A stretch of 64,000 nucleotides of DNA, from NCBI GenBank assembly GCA_964020085.1, contig OZ026601.1, positions 15,488,530 through 15,552,529 of the forward strand, read 5' to 3'. A program made the translations under genes and the position numbers. The notes below the pieces were generated by a model that ran no database searches, was not told where the DNA came from, and saw only the letters and a list, made by a program, of their open reading frames with translations. Shown here piece after piece: positions 31,998 through 44,038 of the stretch (within the stretch, counting starts at the first letter, position 1; each line of letters begins with the position of its first letter). Source of the stretch: Micromussa lordhowensis (taxonomy: Eukaryota > Cnidaria > Anthozoa > Scleractinia > Lobophylliidae).

Positions 31998-32506
31998 TCA
32001 GTCACTGTTGGTGTTTACCTGAGAATTTCCATCAAAAAGTTTCGCAGAAGCAAACTTAATGAATTGTTCAAAGTAATAAGAGAGCAGTTTCTGCTTTAGT
32101 CCAGCCCAGAAAACAGGGTCAAAAAGTATACGTTGAACATAAATGCCTTTGCTGGTATATACCATAAAGTCACACCACCTTGCTCCCGTAACTGCCATCT
32201 GTCCCTGGACTTGAGCATAGTAGGGGTGGTCTTCCTTTAATTTACACTACGAAACACCTGTTTTTCCATAAAGTACTTTGGATCTGTGCAAGCATCAAGG
32301 GGTGTGACATGATACTTGGTGTATGGGTATTTTACTTCTGCTATCCCAAAGTAATCAATACAGCCAAAGTCAACTACTCGTGCATCAGGCGTAGCAGCTA
32401 CAATTGGACATCCTTTTGATACCACAAGTCCACATGGCAGTGCCTTAACAGGTGTCCTTCTGCTGAACATGAACTTGTAATACTCCATAAGAGCAACTTT
32501 TGCCAT
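31998..32506 (-). pseudogene. YqaJ-type nuclease, array copy 3
   Basis: Duplicate of 28634-29142 with the same frameshift and 11-bp deletion. One substitution (Y for D in MEYYKF) is seen. Catalytic ATPD and EVK residues are retained. Confidence 0.75.
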
Positions 32507-32599
32507 GTTCTAAATATTTGGGTGAAACTGGTGTGGGATTAAGCAGTTGCTTGTTTGATGAATTTCAACCCATAGGACTACTAAAGGTCGCTCAAATAA

Positions 32600-32730
32600 C
32601 CGGTAACCAATCAGGAGCCGAGAAAGACAATAGGCTATTGTTTCGAGAACAATAGACTCTATTGTTTTCCAAATCCAAGATGGTGGAGGTTATTTTCAAC
32701 CAATCAGGAGGTGATTTAAGAATTCAAGAT
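32600..32730. promoter_or_regulatory. CCAAT/YY1-like cluster, array copy 3
   Basis: Third occurrence of the CCAAT and AAGATGGCGG cluster, upstream of the copy 3 YqaJ gene. Confidence 0.4.
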
Positions 32731-33082
32731 GGCGGTAGCGGCTTCCTGAGCAGCAGTGAAACTTGGAAACGAGGTCCCTGGTTTCCATAGGAGTTTGTTT
32801 TGGGGTGAAAAGATGGCCCACTGGACTCGAAGGCCTGGGATCGGTCTCTCAGACTCGTCTGATATGTCAACTGAGAATCAATCTAGACACATGTAAATCA
32901 AATGACAAACAACTGTATTTTCAGAAATCCTAATTCTTTACAAGAGGGACCAGTGTACAATTTGCAAACAAGGTGTGCCCGTGCTGACAAAGGGAGATGC
33001 ATGTTATTTTGTCAGTATATATTGATCATTGCTTTTATGATATTTGGTGGCTCCTAAAGGAGCTGTTTTGATTTATGGTCAC

Positions 33083-33373
33083 TTACTGCTCCAGAAGTAC
33101 GTCCATCTCATTCATGAAGAGCGAGATAGTCTTGTCTTTTTCCGCAACACTTTTGCGAAGTTTCAACTCCTTCGAATGCCTGATGAGGTTGTCGGGTACA
33201 CTCGCCATGAGGATTTGGTTCAAAAGGACCACCATCGGCTTTAGTCTCACTCCACCGCTAATCTTTGGTAGTGGGGTTTCGTCAACTAACGAGTCACCAG
33301 GTAGGGAGAGATCTCTCTCAACCTCCCTGAGCGCTTGTGAAATGAAAGCTTCCAGTTGTTTGTCGTACTCCAT
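33083..33373 (-). CDS. Small coiled-coil ORF-a, array copy 4
   Basis: 96 codons with the copy 2 translation. ORF-b upstream is reduced to its first residues plus a fragment (about 33440-33550) by a deletion of about 200 bp. Confidence 0.5.
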   Translation of the reverse strand: MEYDKQLEAFISQALREVERDLSLPGDSLVDETPLPKISGGVRLKPMVVLLNQILMASVPDNLIRHSKELKLRKSVAEKDKTISLFMNEMDVLLEQ

Positions 33374-33615
33374 CGTGAGTTGTCATACTTTGAAATAAAA
33401 AATAGTGAAGTATTTATACTTTTCAGGGCTTATTGCTTATTCCAAATAAATTCTATCAACCTTCCTCTGGATTCCATTCTCCTTATTTCATCTTCTTTTC
33501 TCCAAAAAAGCTTGAAAAGTGAAAGTTTTGAGCTCTTTATTGCGCTCCATCGTGAGTTGTCATACTTGGAAATAAAAATGCTGAAGCATTTATACCTTTC
33601 AGGGCTTATCGCTTA

Positions 33616-34008
33616 AGAACTGCTCGATCAATTCACATGTTGTGTTTTACGTCACAATAACCGATGTAAACAATCCGTTCCCAGATTTCCGCTCGTGTGC
33701 TATTTTCCCTTGACTCAAAAGAAACTGCCGCTAAGATTCTGTGGGATTTGATTTTGACTTCGCACACTCTCTCAGTCTGTCTGCTAGATAGGTGCTAAAA
33801 GATCTCCAAAAGATTGCGCTTAAAAGACTGAGTTTTTTGCATACGTTATTTCTCGAAAACGAAGCGCAAACCAACAAAATCAATTACGGAACAATGTTTT
33901 TCATGTCAACACAAGTCCGTCTGCCAAAAATTAGCTTGATCCTGCGAAAAATGAAAAAATGTGCTAAAAGAGCGATATACGTCCTTTTTGCAGGAAGCCC
34001 TTCAATTG
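33616..34008. other. Copy 4-specific segment
   Basis: 393 bp between GCTTATCGCTTAAG and ATTGATTAATTGTAC. Copies 2 and 3 have only about 80 different bases here. No motif is recognised. It may be ancestral sequence deleted from copies 2 and 3, or a replacement in copy 4. Confidence 0.5.
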
Positions 34009-34318
34009 ATTAATTGTACTTATCCCTTGAACTGTGTTGTGAGAAAGAAAAAAATTCCTATGGTTTAGTCTTGTTGATTCGTAGGAGTTTTTAAAAGGCA
34101 CGAATCGATTTTTTTTTGCTTATCGAATTATTTTACGTTTGTACATGTGATCAGAACTTTTTCTACTCAGTGCAACTTGCCGTGTTCTTTAATGTTCCCA
34201 TAAGCTATTGAAAATGCTGCTCGCTTTGTTCCATTAATCCATTAAAATGGTCAGCCAGCAGTCAATGTCAGATAGCATATCACTGGTCACTGGAAAACGT
34301 GACGGCGTAGAGGGCAAA

Positions 34319-35446
34319 CTACGCAAGTGATTTAAAAGGCGGGACATAAAATATCCGGCCTGGCCGGATGCAAGCTGTGACAAATGACAGTTTCCCTAGT
34401 AACGATTGCAATTGGCGCTGTGTAAAGGTTGAAAATTGAGTCCACTGCGATAACTCCATTTTGAGGTCTGATAAGCGATCCGCTGGAACTTCAAAGAGCA
34501 TCTTCTCGGTGTCCACCAAAATCCCAAGGCAAATCGTCCTCGTAGAAGGATGACAGTCTTTTTCAGGTGATGATTGTAGGCCTAGTTCATCAAATAAATT
34601 TTGAAGGCGTGCAATGGCGAAATGTGAATCTGCAGGGTGTTTGGCTCCGTAAAAATCATCTAATTAGATGTCGGCAGTATAACCTCCCTTAAAAACATGA
34701 ATTACCGCCCGATTAGTTCGCTGACACACTAACGCTGATGAACGCAGACCGAAGGGGCATCTAGTATCGAAATACAAAAGGCCATCTCACATAAAACCGA
34801 GATATTTATAATCTTTGGGGTCAATTGGGCATTGCCGGTACGCACGCTTAAAATCTTTCTTGTAAACGTAACAACCTGAGCCTTTGCTGATACTGAACTC
34901 ACACAGTCTGTCTATGCCGGGAAGGCGAAGTTGAAATTCATTGTCCAAATAATGAGTTTTTGGAATACCGCTGTTGACGGAGGCTGCATGTGGGAAACTG
35001 AGATCCATCACAACCCGGTGCTTGGTAGAACCACGCTTGTAGACTGTCTGTAAAGGGGATGTAATAAGGTCGTCTGGGAAAGGATTCTCCTTAAAAGGCC
35101 CAGAAAGAGCTCCGAAGCTCAATTCAGTTGATAAATAATGTTGGACGTCTGCGGCATAGGCAAGAGCTGACTGATGATTGGTATAAGTAGGCCGAGGCAA
35201 AGCACGGGACGTATAGTCTATAGGCCAACGGAATTGCAAGAAATCAACAATGACGTGGTCGACGCAATCTGTCAAATAATGTCTCCAAACAGAAATTTTC
35301 AGTTGCGAAGAAACGGGTTTTTTGGCTTCGTAGGCATTCGGTTGCGGAAACTGCGAGGCGAAAATATAAGCGAAAACCGCGCGCGATGAATTGGCTGAGA
35401 AAAACTCGACTTGCGATAACGTTTGGTGTTCAGTTTTCGTGTCCAT
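34319..35446 (-). pseudogene. Second DIRS/Ngaro-like reverse transcriptase
   Basis: RT frames of a tyrosine-recombinase-type retrotransposon: RWPIDYTSRALPRPTYTNHQ, KRGSTKHRVVMDLSFP, HAASVNSGIP, VYKKDFKRAYRQCPIDPKDY (first Asp). A TGA at 34784-34786 follows GFM, then LLYFDTRCPFGLRSSA. A TAA at 34664-34666 stands exactly where the Tyr of YLDD would be, next to an intact LDDFYG. The RT thumb continues at 34319-34519 (LSDLKMELSQW, QSLLGKLSFV). It differs in sequence from the 13.7-18.2 kb DIRS. No recombinase or RNase H is visible downstream. Confidence 0.8.
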
Positions 35447-35449
35447 GTT

Positions 35450-36240
35450 TGAGTCCGTGTCATAATCCCTAGATACTGTTTAGCCAATAGTATGCCTTTC
35501 CAGTCATGGCTGGTTGGGAATTTCAGTAATACGATCCCAATCCAATCTACGCAGTTCAACTTGCCTTGCAAAATAGGAATAGAAACCTTGAATGCTTGCC
35601 CATGTGTAACTCATGGCTTTGGCCATAAGAACTTCTAGTATGGTGAGCGTGTGCACGTTTGATGCCGTGTCGTAGGTTCAAATCATCGCCAAATAACCAG
35701 TAGCAAAAGATGGTAAATCTAAAGAAGTGAACTCGGGATTTATTGACGTACCTGGAACAAAGTCCTGCAGCCAGTCAATGATCTTTTTCTTTGTGTCAGA
35801 CTTTCCAGTCGTACATAGCACTGCCGATGTAGCTGGGTGCGTTGCAGGTCCGAGAACTTATCGTAAATGGAGCACTTCCAGTTCTAAAGCCAACTTTTCT
35901 CTGTCCTGCTTCACCAGCTCTAATTCTTTATCCAGAAGTTGTTGTTTTCTTTCTGCGGGCGAAGGATGCTCGAGGACAGCCCCAAGGGCCGGTTCGTCGT
36001 CGCAGGATGGAGTGCAATGCTCCAATAGCTGTGGTTGCGGCGACGGTGGCAATGCGTAATCCTCCAGTTGGGGTTTGTTCTGGATTTCTGCTCTGATTTT
36101 TGCGACATGACTGAGAGTGGAAACAACTAAAGGCTAGAGAGGGCGTTCGTTCCCGGAATGAGATCAACAAAATAAGCGATGTCTTGCTCAAAGCTGACGA
36201 AAAAAAAACCCGCGGAAGGCTGGCCCGAAAGGAGCGTGTT
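35450..36240 (-). pseudogene. ORF1/gag remnant of the second DIRS-like element
   Basis: Broken frames upstream of the RT. One (35858-36052) has a Pro-rich start then a charged helix KQQLLDKELELVKQDREKL that should form a coiled coil, as in many retrotransposon ORF1 proteins. Further downstream are TKKKIIDWLQDFVPG and MAKAMSYTWASIQGFY segments in broken frames. No Cys/His knuckle is seen. Assignment rests on position and on the coiled coil. Confidence 0.5.
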
Positions 36241-36514
36241 CTCCATAGCAATTAGCAATCATCACCCGTGGTGATCCTTGTACAATTTCCATGCTTAAAA
36301 CACACAACTTTTTTAGAAGAACAAATCCTGAAAATTTCAGGTCAATTGGATAAATCGTTCATGAGATAACTTTTCTTGAAGGCTTAAAACATACGTTATG
36401 AGAAAAATGACTTGAAAGTTATAATTAAAGGAAAACATTGATTTTCACATTGATTATATGTCTCATTGTTGCTCTTCGGTACACATTTAGCCATAATAAA
36501 TTTGTAGAATCAGT

Positions 36515-38715
36515 TTAGAAACCTTCTGCATCATTAGTCTCCCTCGGCATCTCTGAGAGCTTCTTTTCGACGAGTACGCAGAAGCTGTTCTCCCTGAAGG
36601 CGTTTCTTTTCTTTGTCAGTTGCTTGCAAATCTGACTTTCTCTTCCTTTTATTATCCTTTGCATTAGAAGCCAATCTTGTTGATGCTCCACCAGGGATTG
36701 AAAGTCTCTCCATGATTCTAAGTCAAATGGTTGCCCAACTGTAGAAGTGGCAGATGGCTGATTCCACTGCACACCGCAACACCTTGACACCATGGTGCTT
36801 GTGTTTGGGGCACCGGACCCACACCATTGAGTTTATACACTCATTTTGATTTTGTGTTGCTCCTAGCACACATCTCCCCAGTAGTTTGGAATCGCTTAAT
36901 GTCATAAATGTAGGCCAAAGAACTTCTAGAAAGACCTCTGGTAAGCAGTTATCATCTTTGTACGTTGAAGTACCTGATGCTGCATCGTGTTGCCACTTGC
37001 TCCACGACGACTGTCCTGGAGGACAGAAAAGATGTTTAGCTAGGTCTGATGACTTAACACCATGCTGAAGAGTTGCAATAATGTTTTTCTTCATGCCATA
37101 AACTGCAACATCGACTTCCCTTTCTGTTGGGTTTACCTTTTTAATGGTGTTCTGGCGAATTGGTAGCCCATAATACTTTTGCAGCTGTTTAATTCTGCCC
37201 TCTGTCAGTCTCTCACGACCTCCTATTGGTTGACCATCAGCCAGTTTACCTTTCAGGTTCAGCAAGTGCTTTCCCATTCTTTTCTGAACATGTCATACAC
37301 AGTCCAATTTTTCCACAGTTATGTCATGAATGTGTTCAACTGAATTGAAAGCTTTGCTGTCCCCATCACTAACCATCCACTTATTCCTCAGGTTGTGGCG
37401 TTCAATGGACCTTCCCCACAGGACAACAGCTCCTTTCGGCTTCCATGACTGGAGAACTACCAGTAAAGTTAATGTCACATTCATGTTCCAACAGCCACCC
37501 CTTAAACTCTTCATCAGTGCATTTTCCTTTCTTTAGGGTACATGATTGGCATGATTTGGACAAGACAAGGTAGTCCAAGACTTCTCCAGTGTCTACGGAG
37601 ATGACAAACACTACACCTGTTAATGAAGTGAATCCTCGCTTTGCCCATGTGCCATCAAAGCTGACAGCAGCATCAAGAATGTCATTCTCATCTTTGTCCG
37701 GGTTTTTGTCCAAGATATGCAGTCGTTCTGCAGATTTCCTCATCTTCTAGTGCTTCTAATACATTGTCCACTTGTTTATAGTATGCTGTTTTTGTAAGAC
37801 AAGGTATATTCATGATGCTACAAAAGGTAGCAAGGCCTTCATAGCCACTACCAGTCTCTATGGCATGATACACGGCTCGCCGGTTGATGTCGTACGACGT
37901 TCCTCGCTGGGTCACACTGGTGGAAGTTAGCAATGGTGTTGACTCATGACAGGTGTTGCACTGCAGAAACAGTTCTGACATCAGTCCCTGTCTTTTACTT
38001 GTATCATCTTCTAGAGTTAAAATTCCTAGACAGAAAAAAATGTGTAACTAAGTAAAATTTGAAAAATTCCCATGCCATGCAGTTTGACAGGAACATACAA
38101 CAACAGAAAATATATTGAAGTGTAAAATAACCTAAACATAACAATGCCTTCTTGGAGTTAGCCCTTCAGTCTAAAAGGTCAGTAACTACAGAAAAATGTG
38201 TGCTAGAATTCAGGAGCCAAAGCCTTAAATAAATACCAGGATGTAATCCTTATCTGTAAAATTTGGTAAGGACTCTATGACAGCACTACAAAAATTTCTC
38301 ACCTTCATTACACACGTGGGCACTTGAGACCACCATGGATAAGTTTTCTAGGTAAATTATTCTGTATCTTTTGCTTTCCTCGGGTTGGAATGACATATCA
38401 TTGTCAGAGCTTTCTATGGAGAGATTTTTGCTTGTATTCTCCATTTTCTTCCTCGATGAACCAATAGGTTTTTCGGAGTCTGAGTCCGATTGATTTGCAA
38501 CACGAGATGTGCTTGGTTGTGTTTCGTCAGTTTTGAATCATCAGCAGGAACGGCTTTCTTTTCTTTTGCTGCATATCTCTGCATCCCAGAAAATGGTTTT
38601 CCTTTCCTTTCCTTTTCTTTTTGTAGGACAATCTCACTATCTGTCCGACCATTGCAAGTAAATTTCACGCTAAAATATCGCTTCCAAATGACTCTGTTTT
38701 GACAGTCTTTCAATC
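36515..38715 (-). pseudogene. Mutator-like (MULE) transposase, intron-containing
   Basis: The N-terminal exon (about 38330-38715) is acidic and Ser-rich, with SEKPIGSSRKK and a YRIIYLENLSMVV end. Then 37688-37981 holds a CNTC..S motif and GYEGLATFCSIMNIPC. Catalytic parts follow: first Asp in VSFDGTWAKRGFTSLTG, a CQSC...C zinc-like triad, second Asp in WMVSDGDSKAFNSV, and probable Glu in NECINSMVWVRCPKH (36723-37277). The C-terminal tail is Lys/Arg-rich. Frameshifts at about 37405, 37300 and 36790 break it. It is a cut-and-paste transposase in the nucleus; this family usually has several introns in cnidarians. Confidence 0.75.
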
Positions 38716-38866
38716 GATTGAATGTAGCTCATCAAAACTATCCCATAATGCATTTCTTCTAGGAAATCACGTCAAGTAAGACCACCAAAGTGTCCTAAGT
38801 CAGTTGTGGTCCAAAAAGCTGCATAACAACATTAAAAACAACTGGAAAACAACAAATGCTGTTTTC

Positions 38867-38880
38867 GTTGCTATGGCAAC
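38867..38880. promoter_or_regulatory. RFX X-box-like palindrome upstream of the MULE
   Basis: GTTGCTATGGCAAC fits the RFX consensus GTNRCC-AT-RGYAAC with one change in the left half-site. It lies about 150 bp upstream of the MULE first exon. Function is not shown. Confidence 0.45.
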
Positions 38881-39031
38881 CAAATAAATCAAGAGGCGGG
38901 AATTTTAAAATCGCTTGCAAAGGCATAAAAGAAAAGTTATATTCATAAACACTTACTCTGTAGTCAACTTAAATACCTAAAGTTGCAAAATCCGAACAAA
39001 ACGAAAATTTGAATTTTGCAGCAAATTTTGG

Positions 39032-39304
39032 GTGTACCCCCGCCTTAATCCAAAAGGAGAGCCGCACAGTTTAAGCCAGTGGTGGAAGAGATGGAGGACA
39101 GCATTAAATATATATGTTACAGGGAAAGGAGTTTTGGAGGATGTACAGAAGAGAGCTTTGTTTTTACACGTCGCGGGAATGGACGTTCAGGAAATTTACT
39201 TTACACTTGCTGTGGATGCTGAAAGCGCTACTTTCGAGGCAACAGTTAAAGTTCTTGATCATTACTTTGTTCCAAAGGCAAACATTCCTTTTGAGAGACA
39301 TTAG
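39032..39304 (+). pseudogene. Gypsy gag fragment (first type)
   Basis: 90 codons with WWKRWRTALNIYV, ALFLHVAGMDVQEIYFTL and LDHYFVPKANIPFERH, the capsid-like gag of common metazoan Gypsy elements. It ends at a TAG after FERH. The following gag at 39407 belongs to a different type, so this is a separate insertion or recombinant. Confidence 0.75.
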
Positions 39305-39406
39305 GCGACAGAATTTTGAGTACTATTGAAGATATGGAGGGACGAATGGTCGACAGATTTCAGAAACAAATCGACTGGCTCCACAAGAAAATATGGCGAC
39401 TAGATA

Positions 39407-40344
39407 ATGCAGCCCACGCGGGACCTGTTGGTGAAGTGGAAGACGGTTTACACAGTCGAGAACTGGAAGTTGTTCCAGAAAGTTCACGAAAACCGGAAAT
39501 TAGCCATGGGAACTTGGAAAATCGCCCTCTCTCGGCGAAACCACTACAAACCATTACACCTTGCTCCACCTTACAATGGCCACTATCAAGTTCAATTTGA
39601 ACTGATTTCAGAATTAAATGGCTGGAATACACCCACAATGGCCATTTACCTAGTCACGAGTTTGTCAGGGTGTGCACAGGCTGTGCTGGCCGATTTGGAC
39701 GCAAATTATCAGACCCTCACGGAAGCATTGTCGCTGCGGTTTCGTAACGGTGGAATGATGGAAGTGTTTCAGTCACAATTGAAGAGCCGCACCAGAGGGA
39801 AGGACAAGTCACTTCAAGAACTTGCCCAAGCGATTCAGCGTCTCGTAAGGCAAGTATATCCGGAAGCACCCCCATCTGTTCGGGAAGTCCTAGAAAAGGA
39901 CTACTTTGTCGATGCGATTGCTAATGCAGATATTCACTGGAAAATACTTCAAACTAGACCAGGAACGATACAAGAAGCCCACGCCATAGCCACCGAAGTG
40001 GAGGCATTTCAGATATCCGAACGTCAACGTCTCAGACCAGGCCGACTGACTGCGAATATGGTGGGCGCAGAAGTTTCAGACAAACAACATGATACTTTCG
40101 ATTCATCAATCAGCAAGATATTGTCCGAAATGAAGAAGGATTGAGAAGAACAGGCGTCTTATGGAGGATTTAATGAAGAAAATTGAACGTCCTGCCTGGA
40201 ATGGTGCACCCTAGCTCGTGGGGCCCGAGAAATGTCGGCGGAGGGAATTGCTGGACCTGTGGCAAGCCTAGGCATTTCTCGCGTAATTGCCCAAATTTCT
40301 GTAACAACCAGGGAAACGATGGCAGACCGAACCAAAGGGCCTAA
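39407..40344 (+). pseudogene. Gypsy-2 gag with CCHC knuckle
   Basis: The capsid-like part (39407-40144) shows FELISELNGWNTPTMAIYL, LTEALSLRFRNGG, LQELAQAIQRLVRQVYPEA, and DYFVDAIANADIHWK. After frameshifts a zinc knuckle CWTCGKPRHFSRNC lies at 40249-40290. It would package element RNA. Confidence 0.8.
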
Positions 40345-40394
40345 GTTCGGTCCCACGTCTTCATCAACGGCCCCTGCATCCAAGAGCTGGTACT

Positions 40395-40832
40395 TTGCGG
40401 GGAAATGAAGATCAGCTAGGACTGTACATGTCCAGCAAGGCAGAGGGAGTGAACGTCAAGTTTCTGGTGGATACGGGCTCAAACATAATTTTGAGCCCAG
40501 TAGTACTGGAGAAGATCAGTGCACGTAGGCGACCAGTGCTTGAGGAGGTCAAAAACCGGATGATTTTAGCCGATGGCAGTGCAAAACCGTTTCATGGCAA
40601 GGGGACATTCAAATTGGAAGTGGAAGGCAAGCGGGCTTTGCAGGAGGTTTGGATTGCAGACATAGAACGGGAGAGGATTTTGGGTATGGATTTTGTGCGT
40701 CGGTATGGTTGTCGGAGATCATTGCAGCTCCTGGAGTCCAGCTGGAACTATTCATTCCCGAGCTCACAAGGGGAAGTGGAGCTGGAGCAAAACCGGCAGA
40801 AGAGAAGGAGCTCCCTAATTATCAATGCTTAA
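40395..40832 (+). pseudogene. Gypsy-2 aspartic protease
   Basis: 145 codons with active site FLVDTGSNIILSP and the second signature RILGMDFVRRYGC. Downstream frames (40649-40954, 40967-41446) hold the linker to RT, including VLVPANSEMIAAAKV and HLLNPASYPRRVYKNT, broken by stops. Confidence 0.8.
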
Positions 40833-41390
40833 GGGTGGTAGTTGAGCAAACAGTGTTAGTCCCAGCAAATAGTGAGATGATAGCAGCTGCAAAGGTTCTA
40901 GACAAGTGTGATGGAGGTCTGGCAATTCTGGAACCTACACTGGAGTTTGTTTAGCACAGCAAACTTTTGGTAGGCAGATTGCTTGTCAAAATGGATGGTC
41001 CGATGCTTATTCATCTTCTCAACCCTGCGTCATATCCAAGGCGTGTCTACAAAAACACCCTGGTAGTATTTTGCGAACCAATAGATAAGAATCAGGCAGA
41101 TGGAAAGCCGTGGTTAGGGCACTATCTGAAAGCAGAGACTGGGGTTCGAGTTACTCGAGAGTCTCCACCAAAAGAATGCCAACACCAAGATCAGCAGAAA
41201 TCTCTACCCTCGAAGCTAAGAGAATTACTGCAGACAAGCACGAATGGTCTGAACGCTGAACAAATCAGAGTGTTAACTGTCTTGCTGGAAGAATATCAAG
41301 ATGTGTTTGCCACCTCCACAAATCCTTTTGGCCGCACCAGCATCACCCAGCACAGGATTAATACAAGCACCAAGGTGACTTCCCCTACTC

Positions 41391-42146
41391 TTGAAGGACA
41401 GAGCGGAAGAAGAAGTAGAGAAAATGTTAGCCAAAGGCATTATTGAGCCGTCATCAAGCCCATGGTCTTCTCCTGTGGTTCTTGTGAAGAAGAAAGATGG
41501 AACAATACGCTTTTGCATCGATTACCGGAAGGTGAATGGGGTCACTGTTAAAGACTCCTATCCGCTTCCGAGGATTGAAGATTGTTTGGATGCACTGTCC
41601 GGGTCGCAGTGGTTTTGTACATTGGATTTGGCTAGTGTTTATTGGCAAGTAGAGATGGCGGATAAGGAGAAGACAGCATTTTTGACAGGTTCCGGCCTGT
41701 ACCAGTTCAATGTGATGCCCTTTGGCCTTTGCAATGCTGCGGCCACATTTGAGAGGTTGATGGAGAGGGTCCTTGTGGGCTTACTTTGGCAAATATTGCT
41801 GATTTTCCTGGATGATGTCATTATGCATGCTAAGTCATTTGAAGAGGTCGTGAGGCGCCTATGACTCGTTTTTGAACAGCTACGATCTGCTAACCTTAAG
41901 CTCAGCCCAAAGAAATGTGTTTTGTTCCAGAGGAAGGTTACCTTTTTGGGCCATGTCGTAAGTGGAGATGGAGTGAGTACTGACTCGCGTAAGACAGAGG
42001 CTGTCAGTGCGTGGCCAGTTCCACGCTTTGTTGCAGAAGTTAGGAGTTTTCTGGGCTTAACGTCCTATTATCGCGGTTTCATCTATGAGTATGCCCACAT
42101 TGCCAAGCCACTACACGGGTTAACTGAAAGTGGGAAGGCTTTCTGA
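41391..42146 (+). pseudogene. Gypsy-2 reverse transcriptase
   Basis: It contains SPWSSPVVLVKKKDGTIRFC, the first catalytic Asp in FCTLDLASVYWQVEM, MPFGLCNAAATFERLM, and LIFLDDVIMHA with the DD pair intact. A stop at about 41862 precedes KLSPKKCVLFQRKVTFLGHV and the connection domain SFLGLTSYYRGFI. It is catalytically complete at the residue level but truncated by stops. Confidence 0.88.
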
Positions 42147-42202
42147 ACTTTAAAGGAGAGTCTTGCCTCACACCAGTCCTGGCATATCCAACCCTTGATG
42201 AC

Positions 42203-42560
42203 ATGTTTATCCTGGACACTGACACCAGTGGGGTGGCAATCGGAGCTGTTCTTTTGCAAGTTGAAAATGGCACTGAAAAAGTTTTTGCATACTTCAGCAG
42301 AGCATTGAGAAGAGCGGAAAGAAATTATTTTGTCACACGGCGTGAGTTACTTGCTGTGGTAGATGGGATACGCCATTTCCACCATTGCTTGTATGGGAGG
42401 AAATTCACCGTCTGAACTGATCATGGAGCATTGCAGTGGCTGATGAGCTTCAAAGATTTGGAAGGACAAATGGCACGATGGTTGGAAATCCTGGGTACGT
42501 ATGAGTATGAAGTAGTTAATCGTCCAGGAGCCAAGCATGCAGATGCATTGTCAAGGTAAC
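42203..42560 (+). pseudogene. Gypsy-2 RNase H
   Basis: ILDTDTSGVAIGAVLLQ (catalytic Asp), YFVTRRELLAVV (Glu), then a TGA at 42413-42415 directly before TDHGALQWLM (Asp), then VVNRPGAKHADALSR (Asp). The TGA replaces the Arg codon normally found in RTDH, fitting CGA to TGA. Confidence 0.85.
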
Positions 42561-42625
42561 CATGCAGTCGTGGCGAGTGTGGATCTTGTGACAGAATTGA
42601 GGCAAGGCATAAATCCGATGATGAT

Positions 42626-44038
42626 TTGTTCTGTGGAGCAGTAACAAGGAATGGAAGACGGGAACGTAATTTAGGAGCAGGTTCCTCTCAAGAAGCGGAA
42701 CTATGGATTGATGGAATAACGAGAGAAGAACTACAAACTGAGCAACGATGTGACCCCATTTTATCACTCGTGATAAGCTGGCTTGAATCTGGACTGGGGC
42801 GAGCCGAGTGGGAGCAGATTTCTTCTCTTTCTCTAGAGCTTAAGGGCTATTGGGCACAGTTGGAGAGACTTACCCTGACAGAAGGAATTCTGTACTGCAA
42901 GTGGGAAGTCGCAGGTCTCCGACAAGAGCAAAGCTTAAAATTGTTCATTCCCAAGAGTCTTCGGGAAAAGGTGTTGTTATCTCTGCATGACTCAGTAACG
43001 GCTGGTCATCTGGGAGTAAAGAAGACCCTGCAGCGTGTCAAGCAGTGGTACTACTGGTGTGGCATCAGCTGTGATGTAAAGGCGTGGTGCCAAAACTGTC
43101 TAAAGTGTTCATCTCGAAGAAAGCCACAGAAAAAGTTTAGAGCTCCAATGCAAGTTTACAATGTCCGGACACCCCTTGAGAGGCTCGCCATGGATGTACT
43201 AGGACCTCTGCCAGAAACAGACCAAGGAAATTGATACATTTTGGTGGTTATGGATTATTTCTTGAAATGGGTGGAGGTGCTTGCCATGCCTGAACAATCT
43301 GCGGCGACTGTGGCCCATCTCTTGGTCAATGAAGTTATCTCCAGATTTGGTGTTCCCTTGCAAATTCACACCGACCAAGGACGTAACTTTGAATCGGTGC
43401 TGTTTAAGGAAGTTTGTAGGCTTCTGGATATCGAGAAGACTCGGACAACACCCCTGCACCCACAATCAGATGGGATGGTGGAACGACTAAATCGTACACT
43501 GGAGGCTATGTTATCCAAATTTGTCCAGGAAAACCAATGCAACTGGGATCAGCTGTTACCTCTTCTGGCCATGGCTTATCAGTCTGCGATACATGAAAGT
43601 ACTGGCTGTACACCAAACGAGTTAATGTTTGGCCGCGATGTTGGACTACCTGTAGACCTGGTGTTCGGTTCTCCTCCAGTTCCAGTCACACCACCGGATT
43701 CCACCCACTTTGCCTGGAACCTGAGGGAATAGGTTAGCAAAATACACCAGCTTGCCCGTGACAATTTGGACATTGCAAGCCGACGGCAGAAGCAATTGTA
43801 TGACCAAAGATCTCGAGCAAATTCTTATCGGAAGGGGGAGAAGGTGTGGTTGTACAATCCTCAGAGCAAGAAAGGCAGAAGTCCGAAGCTGCAAACTCCA
43901 TGGGAGGATCCCTGGGAAATTACCAAACGAGTAATGGACGTAGTATATCGTATCCAGAGGAACTCCAAGGGAAAGCCCAAGTTTGTACACCATGACTGCC
44001 TGAAACCGTTTCACGAAAGGCAAATATCCAGCCCATGA
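42626..44038 (+). pseudogene. Gypsy-2 integrase
   Basis: Zinc-binding HHCC: SLHDSVTAGHLGVKKT ... CQNCLKC. The core has Asp in LAMDVLGPLP, Asp in IHTDQGRNFES and Glu in DGMVERLNRT, so the DDE triad is complete. A TGA at 43232-43234 (after DQGN) and a TAG at 43730-43732 divide it. The C-terminal part (43766-44038) has the GPY-like RKGEKVWLYNPQSKKGR, WEDPWEITKRV and ends with VHHDCLKPF. It has no chromodomain, in contrast to the first Gypsy. Confidence 0.88.

Larger units (their letters stand above)
24156..34118. repeat. Four-copy tandem array of an ISL2EU-type unit
   Basis: The word CAGTGTACAATTTGC starts each copy, at 24156, 25434, 29587 and 32951, so the first three unit lengths are 1278, 4153 and 3364 bp; the fourth runs to about 34118. 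Copies are very similar, with scattered single-base changes. Copy 1 lacks about 2.9 kb between the coiled-coil and YqaJ regions. Copy 2 equals copy 3 plus a 789-bp insertion. Copy 4 has lost about 200 bp and then diverges. All copies are in direct orientation, consistent with unequal exchange. Confidence 0.9.
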
